Below, in pieces: positions 43,063-51,564 of a stretch of DNA of 64,000 bases. The notes under the pieces were generated by a model, which ran no database searches, was not told the DNA's origin, and was given only the letters and a program-made list of their open reading frames with translations. The translations under genes were made by a program, and so were the position numbers. Position 1 is the stretch's first letter. Each line of letters opens with the position of its first letter. The stretch comes from an uncultured Clostridia bacterium (GTDB lineage: Bacteria > Bacillota > Clostridia > TANB77 > CAG-508): positions 62,001 through 126,000 of the forward strand of contig CANPVM010000003.1 of NCBI GenBank assembly GCA_947581805.1. The letters are read 5' to 3'.

Positions 43063-43674
43063 TTATTTCGAGATTGTTATCTCAGTATATAATATGTAGA
43101 CTAGCGTTTTTTGGTTAATATCTTGCACAATCATTTTGGTTGGTTTTCCTGTTTTTTTGTCCACATATAATTTTTTGTGTACATTATAGGGACTCTCTTT
43201 ATTTTCTGTTTCTAATAAGATTTCATTTTCTTGGCTACTTGTTTTTGCATTTTGGTTTGCTTTATATTCTTCTATAAAAGAATCTAGCCATAGTCTGTTT
43301 TCTACCATATATTCATAATTTTCAAATGTTGTTTCTAGATTTAGTTTATTATTTCTAATTTTTAATTTTTGTCCATCATATTCTGTTATAACTCCTGCTA
43401 TGTTTTCTGGTTCTAGTACTTCTTGTTTGGATACTCCATTTTTCATTGATTGATTTACCACATACTTTGTTTTATTTTTGTTTGTTTCTATGGTAATATC
43501 TAATTTTGCTTGATAAGATGTCATATTTAAAATGGTATCTAATATTTTTTCTTCCGATTGGTTAATCATAGTGTTTCCATTTTTTCCGTTTTTATAATAG
43601 AAAATGAAAAAAATTGTAAGTGCAATTAGAATTAAGATAATGAAAAAAATTAAAATTACTTTTTTATTTTTCAT
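43063..43674 (-). CDS. LolA-like membrane-anchored protein (possibly GerS-related)
   Basis: This 203-residue protein has an N-terminal membrane anchor (VILIFFIILILIALTIFFIF) and a periplasm-type beta-rich domain. ILNMTSYQAKLDITIETNKNK and the KKTGKPTKMIVQD strand pair give it the LolA/outer-membrane-lipoprotein-sorting fold. Its likeness to the Clostridioides GerS family, which is needed for spore germination and is linked to alr, is weak but fits the position near a MazF-type gene. There is no lipobox cysteine. The start has AAAGGGGAA upstream. Confidence 0.55.
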   Translation of the reverse strand: MKNKKVILIFFIILILIALTIFFIFYYKNGKNGNTMINQSEEKILDTILNMTSYQAKLDITIETNKNKTKYVVNQSMKNGVSKQEVLEPENIAGVITEYDGQKLKIRNNKLNLETTFENYEYMVENRLWLDSFIEEYKANQNAKTSSQENEILLETENKESPYNVHKKLYVDKKTGKPTKMIVQDINQKTLVYILYTEITISK

Positions 43675-43730
43675 ATTTTCCCCTTTCTGAAATTAATGTA
43701 CTTTGCTTAAATACATAAACTAGTAATTAA

Positions 43731-43757
43731 AAAAGAATAGCATTTTGCTATTCTTTC
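43731..43757 (-). terminator. Terminator after dusB
   Basis: AAAGAATAGCA and its complement form an 11-base stem. On the minus strand it ends in T6. Confidence 0.85.
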
Positions 43758-43762
43758 TTTCA

Positions 43763-44740
43763 TTATATGTTTGCTATTGTAAAGTATTCTTTAAGACAAG
43801 TAATCAATTCTTCTTTCGTATCTATTTTATTTATTTTTTCTCTTATACTTGTGGCATCTGGCATGCTTTTTATATATGCTGACATATGTTTTCTTAGTTC
43901 ATTAATTCCTACTCTTTCCCCTTTTTCTTCTATTTCCCATTCAATATGCTTAAATATAGTTTTTAACTTTTCTTCTTTTTCTATTTTTCTTTGAGGCTTT
44001 CCTTGTAAGTAATTGATTATTTCTTCAAAAATCCAAGGGTTTCCTAGACTCGCTCTTCCTATCATTATGCCATCTACATTCGTCTTTTCAAAAATTTCTA
44101 AAGCATCTTCTTTGGTTTTTATATCTCCATTGCCGATAACAGGAATTGAAACATTTTCTTTTACTTTTTTAATAATATCCCAATCTGCTTTTCCTGTATA
44201 AAATTCCTGCCTTGTTCGCCCATGAATGGTAATAGCAGATGCACCTGCTTGTTCTATAACTTTAGCCGCTTCTACTGCTACAATGTTATCTTCGTCCCAG
44301 CCTTTCCTTATTTTTACAGTAACTGGTACTGTTGCATTTTTTACTACTTCTCTTACGATATCTTTTACCAATTCTAAATTTAATAATAATTTACTTCCAT
44401 CGCCGTTTTTTACTACTTTTGGTGCTGGGCACCCCATATTGATATCTACAATATCTGCTATTTTTGATACATAATTTGCAGCATACCCCATGGTTTCTAC
44501 ATCGCTTCCAAATATTTGCATAGAAATTGGCCTTTTTTCGCCTTCTGTATTTAAAATAAGTTTTGTTTTTTCATCATTGTAATACAATCCTTTACTACTT
44601 ACCATTTCCGTGCATACTAAACCTGCCCCATAGTATTTACATACTTTTCTAAAGGCTCTATCTGTAATGCCTGCCATGGGCGCAAGTAATATGTTATTTT
44701 CTAATGTTACATTTCCTATTTTTAATGGTTTTAAGTACAT
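43763..44740 (-). CDS. dusB: tRNA-dihydrouridine synthase DusB
   Basis: This 325-residue FMN enzyme reduces uridine in tRNA. APMAGITDRAFRKVC, DINMGCPAPKVVKNGDGS with the catalytic Cys, TVKIRKGWDED, ITIHGRTRQEFYTGKADW and GNGDIKTKEDA are the family blocks, and the length is standard. Expression is bounded by a terminator, and it lies between the LolA-like gene and rodA. Confidence 0.95.
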   Translation of the reverse strand: MYLKPLKIGNVTLENNILLAPMAGITDRAFRKVCKYYGAGLVCTEMVSSKGLYYNDEKTKLILNTEGEKRPISMQIFGSDVETMGYAANYVSKIADIVDINMGCPAPKVVKNGDGSKLLLNLELVKDIVREVVKNATVPVTVKIRKGWDEDNIVAVEAAKVIEQAGASAITIHGRTRQEFYTGKADWDIIKKVKENVSIPVIGNGDIKTKEDALEIFEKTNVDGIMIGRASLGNPWIFEEIINYLQGKPQRKIEKEEKLKTIFKHIEWEIEEKGERVGINELRKHMSAYIKSMPDATSIREKINKIDTKEELITCLKEYFTIANI

Positions 44741-44799
44741 TTTGTTTCTCTTTTCTACATTTTTACTATATTATAAGAATGAAAAAGCGACCCTCCTGT

Positions 44800-45906
44800 T
44801 TACTCTATAAAGATTGCTTTTTGCCTTCTTCCACTAATATTTAATAGAAGGGCAATTAAAATAAGATTTGTTAAAAGCGAGCTTCCTCCATAACTAACAA
44901 ATGGAAGCGGTACTCCTGTAATAGGCAGTAACCCAATTGTCATTCCTATATTTTCTACCATATGGAAGCAAAAGATTCCTGCAATTCCCATAGCAATATA
45001 AGAACCTAAATCATCTTTAGCTGTTTTTGCAATAAAAATGGCTTTCGTAATTAAAATGATATAAACAAATATAATTCCTGCTGCTGCCACAAAGCCCATT
45101 TCTTCTCCAATTACAGAATAAATAAAGTCTGTTGTTTTTGGGTATAGAAATCCTAATTGTGTTTGGTTTCCTTTAAGCAACCCCATACCAAATAATCCAC
45201 CTGAACCAATAGCAAGTTTTGATTGAATAATATTATATCCCGCTCCTCTTGGATCCAAGTTAGGATTTAAAAATACATCAATTCTAGCTTTTGCATGTTC
45301 TGGTAGAATAAAGAAATATAACAAAGGAACACTGATTATCACAATCAAAATAGAAGCAATAATATATCTTTTCTTAATTCCTGCTACAAATAAAATAAAG
45401 ACTGTTGACACTAAAAAGGCAACTGCTGTTCCATAATCTGGTTGTTTTATAATTAATAATATTGGAACAGCTATAACAAGTAATGCTAATACTAGTCTAG
45501 TAGGTCTACTAATTTCGTCCTTCCCTCTTGCCTGAATTTTGGTGATAACAAGAGAAAATGTTAAAATAACAAATATTTTTGCAAATTCAGATGGTTGAAA
45601 AGAGAAAGCTCCTAATTCAAACCAACTACTAGCGCCATTAACTGGCTCTGTAAATAGTACAGCAAATAATAAGATAAGAAAAATTCCATAAAAAATTGGT
45701 GATATTTTTGCAATCACCTCATAATTAATACAAGTTACTAAAATCACAATAGGAATACTTATAATAAGCCATATTATTTGTTTTTGTAATTCCTCTTTTG
45801 TTGTTTCTTGCGTAGCGGAATATAAAGCAACTATTCCTATAGTAATTAATAGAATAACACAAATTAAAATTCCCCATTCTATATTCTTTAAGATTCTTTT
45901 TTTCAT
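44800..45906 (-). CDS. rodA: SEDS-family peptidoglycan polymerase (RodA-like)
   Basis: This 368-residue membrane protein has about ten spans and the FtsW/RodA/SpoVE signature. GASSWFELGAFSFQPSEF carries the key catalytic Asp/Glu region, and GITGVPLPFVSYGGSS (PITGVPLPFVSYGG) the C-terminal signature. SEDS proteins polymerise glycan from lipid II. The link to minE and minD upstream suggests RodA rather than the sporulation paralogue. It follows minE by 14 bases. Confidence 0.9.
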   Translation of the reverse strand: MKKRILKNIEWGILICVILLITIGIVALYSATQETTKEELQKQIIWLIISIPIVILVTCINYEVIAKISPIFYGIFLILLFAVLFTEPVNGASSWFELGAFSFQPSEFAKIFVILTFSLVITKIQARGKDEISRPTRLVLALLVIAVPILLIIKQPDYGTAVAFLVSTVFILFVAGIKKRYIIASILIVIISVPLLYFFILPEHAKARIDVFLNPNLDPRGAGYNIIQSKLAIGSGGLFGMGLLKGNQTQLGFLYPKTTDFIYSVIGEEMGFVAAAGIIFVYIILITKAIFIAKTAKDDLGSYIAMGIAGIFCFHMVENIGMTIGLLPITGVPLPFVSYGGSSLLTNLILIALLLNISGRRQKAIFIE

Positions 45907-45920
45907 TCTTAAACCTCTAT

Positions 45921-46517
45921 TTAATCTGAATTTTTACTTTCGTCTTTGCTTTCTTCTACTAATTCTTCTTTTTCTTCTTCACTTGTTTGTTCTTTTACTT
46001 CAATGTTTGTTCCTTCGTCTTGCTTTTCTTGCTTTGTATCTGTTTGCTCTTGTGTTTCTTCCTTTTTTAATGTTTCTTTCTTTTCACCTGTTTTCTCTTC
46101 TTGTGGTTTTTTTTCTTCCTTATTTTCTACAGTTACTTTTTCTTTGCTATCTTCTTCTTTGCTTTCTTTTTTCTCTTCTTGTTTAGCTTGTTTTTCTAGC
46201 TTTCTTTCAATGTGAATTTGCTTAGTATCATCTTTTACATTAAGAATTGGAATATTTGCATATAAAATTGGAGCACCTGTTGTGCCATCACTATTTACTT
46301 TATTTGTAAGTTTTACATCAATTGAATTTTCATCGACGTCAATATATTTTTTAATAACTTCTATAATTTCTTGTTTCATAAGCTCCATAAAATCAGCAGA
46401 TACATTTGCTCTGTCTTGCATTAGAACCAAATGTAATCTTTCTTTTGCTGTATCTTTGGAATCTTTTTTATTTTCTTTTACTAATTTTTTAAAAAATTTT
46501 ATGATATTATCGAACAT
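45921..46517 (-). CDS. minE: MinE-like topological specificity factor with a long charged tail
   Basis: Residues 1 to about 95 match MinE: an amphipathic start (MFDNIIKFFKKL), ERLHLVLMQDRANVSADFM (the MinD-binding helix) and the beta strand region (VDENSIDVKLTNK, PILYANIPIL). MinE is normally 80-100 residues. Here a further hundred residues of Glu/Lys/Thr-rich sequence with no predicted fold are attached, giving 198 in all. MinE releases MinD from the membrane and positions the division site. CGGAGGGAA precedes the ATG. It lies between minD and rodA. Confidence 0.9.
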   Translation of the reverse strand: MFDNIIKFFKKLVKENKKDSKDTAKERLHLVLMQDRANVSADFMELMKQEIIEVIKKYIDVDENSIDVKLTNKVNSDGTTGAPILYANIPILNVKDDTKQIHIERKLEKQAKQEEKKESKEEDSKEKVTVENKEEKKPQEEKTGEKKETLKKEETQEQTDTKQEKQDEGTNIEVKEQTSEEEKEELVEESKDESKNSD

Positions 46518-46544
46518 CCTATTCCCTCCGTTATTTAATTTTGT

Positions 46545-47339
46545 CTATTTTTTTGAGAAAATATTTTTTATTTTTGCAAAAAATCCTTTTTCTCTTCCAG
46601 GGATTGAAACCTCCACATTTTCTCCTAAGATTCTTCTTGCTATTTCCGTATATGCTTTTCCTGAAGGTGCTCTATGGTTCGATACAACTGGTTCTCCTTT
46701 ATTGGTTTGCGTAATAATATATTCATCATCTGGTACGACACCAATTAAGTCTATAGATAATAAATCTACTATATCTTCTACATCCATCATTTCACCTTTT
46801 TTTACCATGTTTGGACGTAAACGATTGATGACAAGTTCTGGATTTTTAATTTCCGAAGATTCTAGTAAACCAATAATTCTATCTGCATCACGAATTGCTG
46901 AAATTTCAGCTGTTGTTACAACAACGGCTCTGTCTGCACCAGCTATGGCATTTTTAAAGCCTTGTTCTATTCCTGCTGGACAGTCGATTAATATATAATC
47001 AAATTCTTCTTTTAATTTACTTGTTAATTCTTTCATTTGTTCTTCATTTACTGCACTTTTATCTCTTGTTTGCGCTGCTGGAAGTAAGAATAATTCATTA
47101 AAACGTTTATCTTTAATTAAAGCTTGTCTTAATTTACATTTTTCTTCTACCACGTCAACGATATCATATACAATTCTGTTTTCTAAGCCCATAACAACAT
47201 CTAAATTACGAAGCCCTATATCGGTATCTACTAATACGACTTTTTTTCCTTTTAAAGCTAAGGCTGAACCTAAATTTGCTGTTGTCGTTGTCTTTCCTAC
47301 TCCACCTTTTCCAGATGTAATAACGATAACTTCTCCCAT
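46545..47339 (-). CDS. minD: Septum-site ATPase MinD
   Basis: This 264-residue MinD has the deviant Walker A GKGGVGKTTTTANL at residue 10. VDTDIGLRNLDVVMG, the switch DCPAGIEQGFKNA and a C-terminal membrane-binding amphipathic helix (KGFFAKIKNIFSKK) are also present. The usual minC gene does not precede it. TTTAGGAGGAAAA lies before the ATG, and minE and rodA follow on the same strand. Confidence 0.97.
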   Translation of the reverse strand: MGEVIVITSGKGGVGKTTTTANLGSALALKGKKVVLVDTDIGLRNLDVVMGLENRIVYDIVDVVEEKCKLRQALIKDKRFNELFLLPAAQTRDKSAVNEEQMKELTSKLKEEFDYILIDCPAGIEQGFKNAIAGADRAVVVTTAEISAIRDADRIIGLLESSEIKNPELVINRLRPNMVKKGEMMDVEDIVDLLSIDLIGVVPDDEYIITQTNKGEPVVSNHRAPSGKAYTEIARRILGENVEVSIPGREKGFFAKIKNIFSKK

Positions 47340-47474
47340 ATTTTTTCCTCCTAAAGTTTTTATTTGTTTTTAAAAAGTGCATATTTTTAATGTCTATATC
47401 ATATAATGAAATTCGTAAAAAGTCAATGAGGTGGATAAAAAAAATAAATTCTTCTTTAATAAAATCGAATAATA

Positions 47475-47506
47475 AAAATCCAATAATCTATAAAATTATT
47501 GGACTT
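47475..47506 (-). terminator. Terminator after the lectin/FGE-like surface protein gene
   Basis: A roughly 11-base stem (AATCCAATAAT and complement) with a short loop is followed on the minus strand by TTTTTATTATT. Confidence 0.8.
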
Positions 47507-47522
47507 TATCAATTTTAAAATA

Positions 47523-48971
47523 TTAAATTGCCAAGCACATACGAAAACCATGTTCTGGAAATTTTGAACCGTAATAGGAATTATAAAAGAATGTGCTGCT
47601 TTTACCACTATTTTCATTATATCTACCGCCTCTAGCTATAAATGGAGCAGTTATATATGGAAAGTAAGTAGCAGATAAAAACCATGCACCTGTGCTATTA
47701 TAGCCACCATTATTAGATGTTTCATACATAGCATCTCCTTTTATTGTAGAATTTAATATATAATTTGCTTTTTCAACATTCGTAAAACTATTATCTGTAG
47801 AACCTGAATCTTTATATATAGTTTTATAAGCTGTACTTGTACTTTGTTCTTCCACATTTGCTCCAAATATATCTCCTTCGGCTTCTCCTCCATAACGGTT
47901 TAAATATTGACTCTGCTCATTATATAAATAACTTGCTACATATTCATTTGCTCCTCCATTTAGGTCATATACTCCATAAGCATTATAAGTTGTACTGTGT
48001 TTTTTATAACTTTCATCTTCATAAATAGTTTCTACATTAGTTACCCCACCTGCAATACTTGACGTAACTGTTTGTGCTTCTATTTCTTGACCATTTACTC
48101 CATATTGACTGTGAGCTAAATATACAATAGCTCCCCACTCACTATTTTTTAGCATATGATTTTGTAGATTTACTTTTTCTCCAAATGTAGCCTTTTTTCC
48201 TGCTTGGTATGCTTCATTTACTGTTACTTGCACTATTGTTTCTTCTCCTGGTTTTACTGTTACTTTATCTACAGTACCTGTTGTTTCAAATTTTCCTACC
48301 CATAAACCAGATAGTTCTTTATTAGAATCTTGTGAATCTGAAAAACCTCCTCCATTTTCTGCAATTTTAGTAAATGCTGGATGTACTAGCCATTGGTCTT
48401 GTACTTGATTGCCACTGCTGTCTGTTGTATAAGTTATTTTACTTGGATCTACCTCTATTAGTTCATTTGTTCCATCTAAACAATTATTGTTAATATCAAT
48501 AAATTTTATTTCAATAGTACCTGCTTGATTTTTTTGATATCCTTCTGTTATTTTATAGGCATATCTTGGTATCCATACAAACATACTTCCATCTTTTGTA
48601 ATTGCATTTGCCCATTTATTTCCCGTCTGTTCATTACTATATACAATTGGCGTCATATTTCCTACTAATTTTGGTTCATTTATTTTTGCCTCTCCATAGC
48701 TGTACCATTGTGTTATATCTGATGCTTTCTTCCATAACTCTGGTATTCCTAGTCTTGCTTCCACTTCTTGATATATTTCGTCTATTTGGTATACTTCTTG
48801 CTCATAAATTTCTTGAATTCTTAAATCACTTTTTAGCTGTGATTTTTGTAAGGATGTTAATACAAAATAACTTCCCCCTAAAATAGTAATAAAGATTAAA
48901 ACTGTAAACAATACTAATGCTGTTACTGCACCTTTTTCTTGTTTTATTATTTCTTTTTTCTTTACTTGCAT
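47523..48971 (-). CDS. Membrane-anchored protein with a formylglycine-enzyme/C-type-lectin-like domain
   Basis: This 482-residue protein has a charged N-terminus followed by GAVTALVLFTVLIFITILGG, a pilin-like membrane helix and long amphipathic region, then an extracellular domain. MFVWIPRYAYKITEGY, VHPAFT, GLWVGKFETTG, LKNSEWGAIVYLAHSQYG, GVYDLNGGANEYVA and GFRMCLAI follow the sulfatase-modifying-factor/FGE (C-type-lectin) fold order. The redox cysteines of true formylglycine enzymes are not evident, so adhesion or ligand binding is likelier than catalysis. The start at 48971 (AGAGAGGAAA before it) is favoured over 49004. Proteins of this shape are common in gut Clostridia and lack a known role. 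Confidence 0.7.
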   Translation of the reverse strand: MQVKKKEIIKQEKGAVTALVLFTVLIFITILGGSYFVLTSLQKSQLKSDLRIQEIYEQEVYQIDEIYQEVEARLGIPELWKKASDITQWYSYGEAKINEPKLVGNMTPIVYSNEQTGNKWANAITKDGSMFVWIPRYAYKITEGYQKNQAGTIEIKFIDINNNCLDGTNELIEVDPSKITYTTDSSGNQVQDQWLVHPAFTKIAENGGGFSDSQDSNKELSGLWVGKFETTGTVDKVTVKPGEETIVQVTVNEAYQAGKKATFGEKVNLQNHMLKNSEWGAIVYLAHSQYGVNGQEIEAQTVTSSIAGGVTNVETIYEDESYKKHSTTYNAYGVYDLNGGANEYVASYLYNEQSQYLNRYGGEAEGDIFGANVEEQSTSTAYKTIYKDSGSTDNSFTNVEKANYILNSTIKGDAMYETSNNGGYNSTGAWFLSATYFPYITAPFIARGGRYNENSGKSSTFFYNSYYGSKFPEHGFRMCLAI

Positions 48972-49045
48972 TCTTACTTTCCTCTCTTTTGTACTTTTTT
49001 TCATTTTATCGTAAAATTTATTTTATTTCAATCCTTTTTACTATA

Positions 49046-50287
49046 TTATTTTGTTTTATTGTTACTTTTTATCCATGCAATTCGCTCCATTCGAAGTAGT
49101 TCTCCAACTTTTTTTGTATTTTTTATATTATACTTCTGTTCTATATATTTTCCATCAATTTTTTTTAAGCATTCTTTTCCAATTTGAGCAAAAACTACTT
49201 CTTCTGGAATTTTATTTTCTCTCCATCTGTCACACAATATCACTATTTTCATACCGTCTAACCCTAATTTTGACTTAGAAACTATTTCTATAAAATCCAC
49301 TTGTTTTGCTGCTGTCATTTGGTTAAAAATACCTCCTAACATATGCTCGCTTGCTGCGGTTTTTCCACATTTTATCCATGTTTCAGGCATTTTTAGCCTT
49401 TTACCAAAATTGGCTACTAATTCAACTCCTTTTTTATCATGTCCATAGTGATGTGGTAGCATTTCTTTGGGTGTAACTCCTTTTCCTAAATCATGCACTA
49501 AACAACTAAAACGAATTTCTAAGTTATCTGTCATCTGTGCAGATTTATCTACTACCATCATAGTATGAGCAAAACTATCTCCTTCTGGATGATATTTTTC
49601 TGGTTGAATACTACCAATTAAATCATATATTTCTTTAAAATGAACATCTAATACTTCTGCTTTTTTTAATATTTCAAAAAAGCTTGAAGGTTTTTCTGTA
49701 CTTAGTGCCTTTCGAAATTCGTCAAATACTCTTTCAGCTGATAAAGTATGCAATTCTTGTTTTAATTGTCTCATCATGGAAATTGTATTGTCTTCTACTT
49801 CAAACCCCAACATAGCAGCAAATCTAGCAACTCGGTACACTCTCAATGGGTCTTCGCAAAAAGCGCTACTTGTTGCTCGAATGATTTTCTTTTTTAAATC
49901 TTGTTTGCCTCCATATGGGTCTATTAATTTTCCTGTTAATACTTCTTTTGCTATTGCATTAATAGTAATATCTCTTCTTTCTAAATCTTCTTCTATTGTA
50001 ATTTCTTTTCCTGTTACAATATGAAATTGTTTGTGTCCTATTCCATCCTTTTTCTCTTTTCTCGCTAAAGCAAATTCTTTGCCTTCGATATCATAAATTC
50101 CAAAAAATTTTCCTCTTTGATATGCCTGTGGAACTAATTTTTCCCATTCTTCTTGACTTAATCCTACTACACAATAGTCTTCATCATGTAATTTTCTTCC
50201 AAGAAGTTCATCACGAACAGCCCCACCTACTAGGTAAAGCTTTCCTCCTTTTTGTTTAATTTGATTAGCAATTTTTATAATTTCCAT
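49046..50287 (-). CDS. cca: CCA-adding tRNA nucleotidyltransferase with HD domain
   Basis: This 413-residue protein carries the class II nucleotidyltransferase motifs YLVGGAVRDELLGR and DEDY (the metal Asp pair), RRDITINAIA, and the tRNA-binding EDPLRVYRVARFAA. It then has an HD phosphohydrolase domain (HDLGKG) and ends near MERIAWIKSNNK. It repairs or adds the 3' CCA of tRNA. The start was set at 50287, with AAGAGGTC upstream. The longer frame to 50434 would cross the divergent promoter. It is divergent from porG. Confidence 0.92.
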   Translation of the reverse strand: MEIIKIANQIKQKGGKLYLVGGAVRDELLGRKLHDEDYCVVGLSQEEWEKLVPQAYQRGKFFGIYDIEGKEFALARKEKKDGIGHKQFHIVTGKEITIEEDLERRDITINAIAKEVLTGKLIDPYGGKQDLKKKIIRATSSAFCEDPLRVYRVARFAAMLGFEVEDNTISMMRQLKQELHTLSAERVFDEFRKALSTEKPSSFFEILKKAEVLDVHFKEIYDLIGSIQPEKYHPEGDSFAHTMMVVDKSAQMTDNLEIRFSCLVHDLGKGVTPKEMLPHHYGHDKKGVELVANFGKRLKMPETWIKCGKTAASEHMLGGIFNQMTAAKQVDFIEIVSKSKLGLDGMKIVILCDRWRENKIPEEVVFAQIGKECLKKIDGKYIEQKYNIKNTKKVGELLRMERIAWIKSNNKTK

Positions 50288-50393
50288 AATGACCTCTTTT
50301 TTCTTATTGTAACACAAATTTTTATGTTTTATGAAGAATTTATTTAAATTTTTATTTCTTTTATTTTTTGACCATTCAGTCGTGATTTTCTCC

Positions 50394-50422
50394 TTGACAT
50401 TCTTACGGAATAGGCATATACT
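50394..50422 (+). promoter_or_regulatory. Promoter of the porGDAB operon
   Basis: Consensus TTGACA (50394-50399), a 17-base spacer and TATACT (50417-50422), about 50 bases before porG. Confidence 0.8.
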
Positions 50423-50471
50423 TAAACTATTCAAAGAATATTATTTTAATGATATAGAAAGGATGGAAAAA

Positions 50472-51053
50472 ATGAATAACATGATTGAAATTAGATGGCA
50501 TGGTAGAGGTGGCCAAGGGGCAAAAACTGCTTCTTTGTTACTTGCCGATGCTGCTTTTAATACAGGGAAATACATTCAAGGCTTTCCAGAGTATGGGCCA
50601 GAGAGAATGGGTGCTCCTATTACTGCTTACAATCGCATTAGCACTTCCCCAATTCGCCTTCATAGCAACATTTATGAGCCAGATTATGTAGTGGTAGTAG
50701 ATGATTCTTTATTAGAATCTGTACCTGTTACCGATGGTTTAAAAGAAACAGGTGCTATTCTTATAAACACAACTAAGAGTGCAGACGAATTAAAACCATT
50801 ACTAAAAGGATATAAGGGTAAAATATATACCATTGATGCAAGAAAAGTATCAGAAGAAGCACTTGGAAAGTATTTTCCAAATACTCCAATGCTTGCTGCC
50901 ATTGTAAAAGTATCTCAAATTATGACAGAGCAAGAATTTTTAAATGATATGAAAGATTCCTTTAAGCATAAATTTGCTAAAAAGCCAGAAGTAATTGAAG
51001 GAAATATGAAAGCTTTAGAGCTTGCCCTTAAAGAAGTACAATTAATAGATTAG
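50472..51053 (+). CDS. porG: 2-oxoacid:ferredoxin oxidoreductase gamma subunit
   Basis: This 193-residue subunit opens MIEIRWHGRGGQGAKTASLLL, the gamma-subunit CoA-binding motif, and continues with GFPEYGPERMGAPI, both hallmarks of the four-subunit pyruvate/2-ketoisovalerate oxidoreductases. With porD, porA and porB it makes the complete enzyme, oxidising pyruvate (or a related 2-oxoacid) to acetyl-CoA and reduced ferredoxin. The start is 50472, with AAAGGATGG upstream. Which oxoacid is preferred cannot be read. Confidence 0.92.
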   Translation: MNNMIEIRWHGRGGQGAKTASLLLADAAFNTGKYIQGFPEYGPERMGAPITAYNRISTSPIRLHSNIYEPDYVVVVDDSLLESVPVTDGLKETGAILINTTKSADELKPLLKGYKGKIYTIDARKVSEEALGKYFPNTPMLAAIVKVSQIMTEQEFLNDMKDSFKHKFAKKPEVIEGNMKALELALKEVQLID

Positions 51054-51068
51054 AAAGGAGAAATACTT

Positions 51069-51365
51069 ATGTCAGAAGTAAAAATCAATAAAGAGTCTCC
51101 ATGGCAAGACTTAACCCCTGGCGGAACTATTTATGACGCAGGAAATTCTCTAAATTTTAAAACAGGAGATTGGAGAAGTGTCAAGCCAATTTTCTTATCT
51201 GATAAATGCAGACAATGTGGACTTTGTTTCCCTGTTTGCCCAGATAATGCCATTCCAGTTGGAGAAGACCAAAAAAGAAAAGATTTTAATTATGATTATT
51301 GCAAAGGATGTGGCGTATGTGCAAAAACTTGCCCATTCGGTGCTATTGAAATGAAAGAACAATAG
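51069..51365 (+). CDS. porD: 2-oxoacid:ferredoxin oxidoreductase delta (ferredoxin) subunit
   Basis: This 98-residue protein has two [4Fe-4S] motifs, CRQCGLCFPVCPDNAIP and CKGCGVCAKTCPFGAIE, and passes electrons from the enzyme to ferredoxin. It begins 15 bases after porG, with AGAAAGGAGAA upstream. A 172-base palindromic element lies between it and porA. Confidence 0.95.
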   Translation: MSEVKINKESPWQDLTPGGTIYDAGNSLNFKTGDWRSVKPIFLSDKCRQCGLCFPVCPDNAIPVGEDQKRKDFNYDYCKGCGVCAKTCPFGAIEMKEQ

Positions 51366-51370
51366 AATAA

Positions 51371-51542
51371 ATTTGCAAAAGAATTGTTATTTGGCAATGC
51401 TGAGGCTGTTCGAGCATTAGCGAGTTAAAGCGTCAGTATGCATGAGCTGGCAAACAAATGAGAAAATCCGAAGCGTACTAATTGTACGTTGCAGGATTTT
51501 CGAATGAAGTTTAACGAAGCCAAATGCAATTATCTTGCAAAT
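51371..51542 (+). repeat. 172-bp palindromic element inside the por operon
   Basis: Terminal inverted repeats of about 25 bases are at 51371-51395 and 51519-51542 (ATTTGCAA...AATTG...ATTTGGC). Within them a second hairpin, with arms at 51462-51478 and 51484-51501 (GAAAATCC...GGATTTTC), closes on a 5-base loop. It lies between porD and porA. It has no reading frame, T-run or transposase. It could be a mobile (MITE-like) unit or a structured RNA in the transcript. No other copy was noticed in this window. Confidence 0.75.
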
Positions 51543-51564
51543 AAAGAGAAAGGATGAAAAAACT

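Noticed and set aside
45946..46215. Open plus-strand frames opposite the MinE tail, rich in Ser/Phe/Leu
   Set aside because: They are the complement of the Glu/Lys-rich MinE extension. They have no ribosome site and low complexity.
47523..48971. Diversity-generating retroelement target
   Set aside because: The fold is compatible, but no reverse transcriptase, template repeat or accessory gene is present in the window.
51366..51564. Small gene in the porD-porA gap
   Set aside because: The frames are short and without ribosome sites. The sequence is dominated by inverted repeats.
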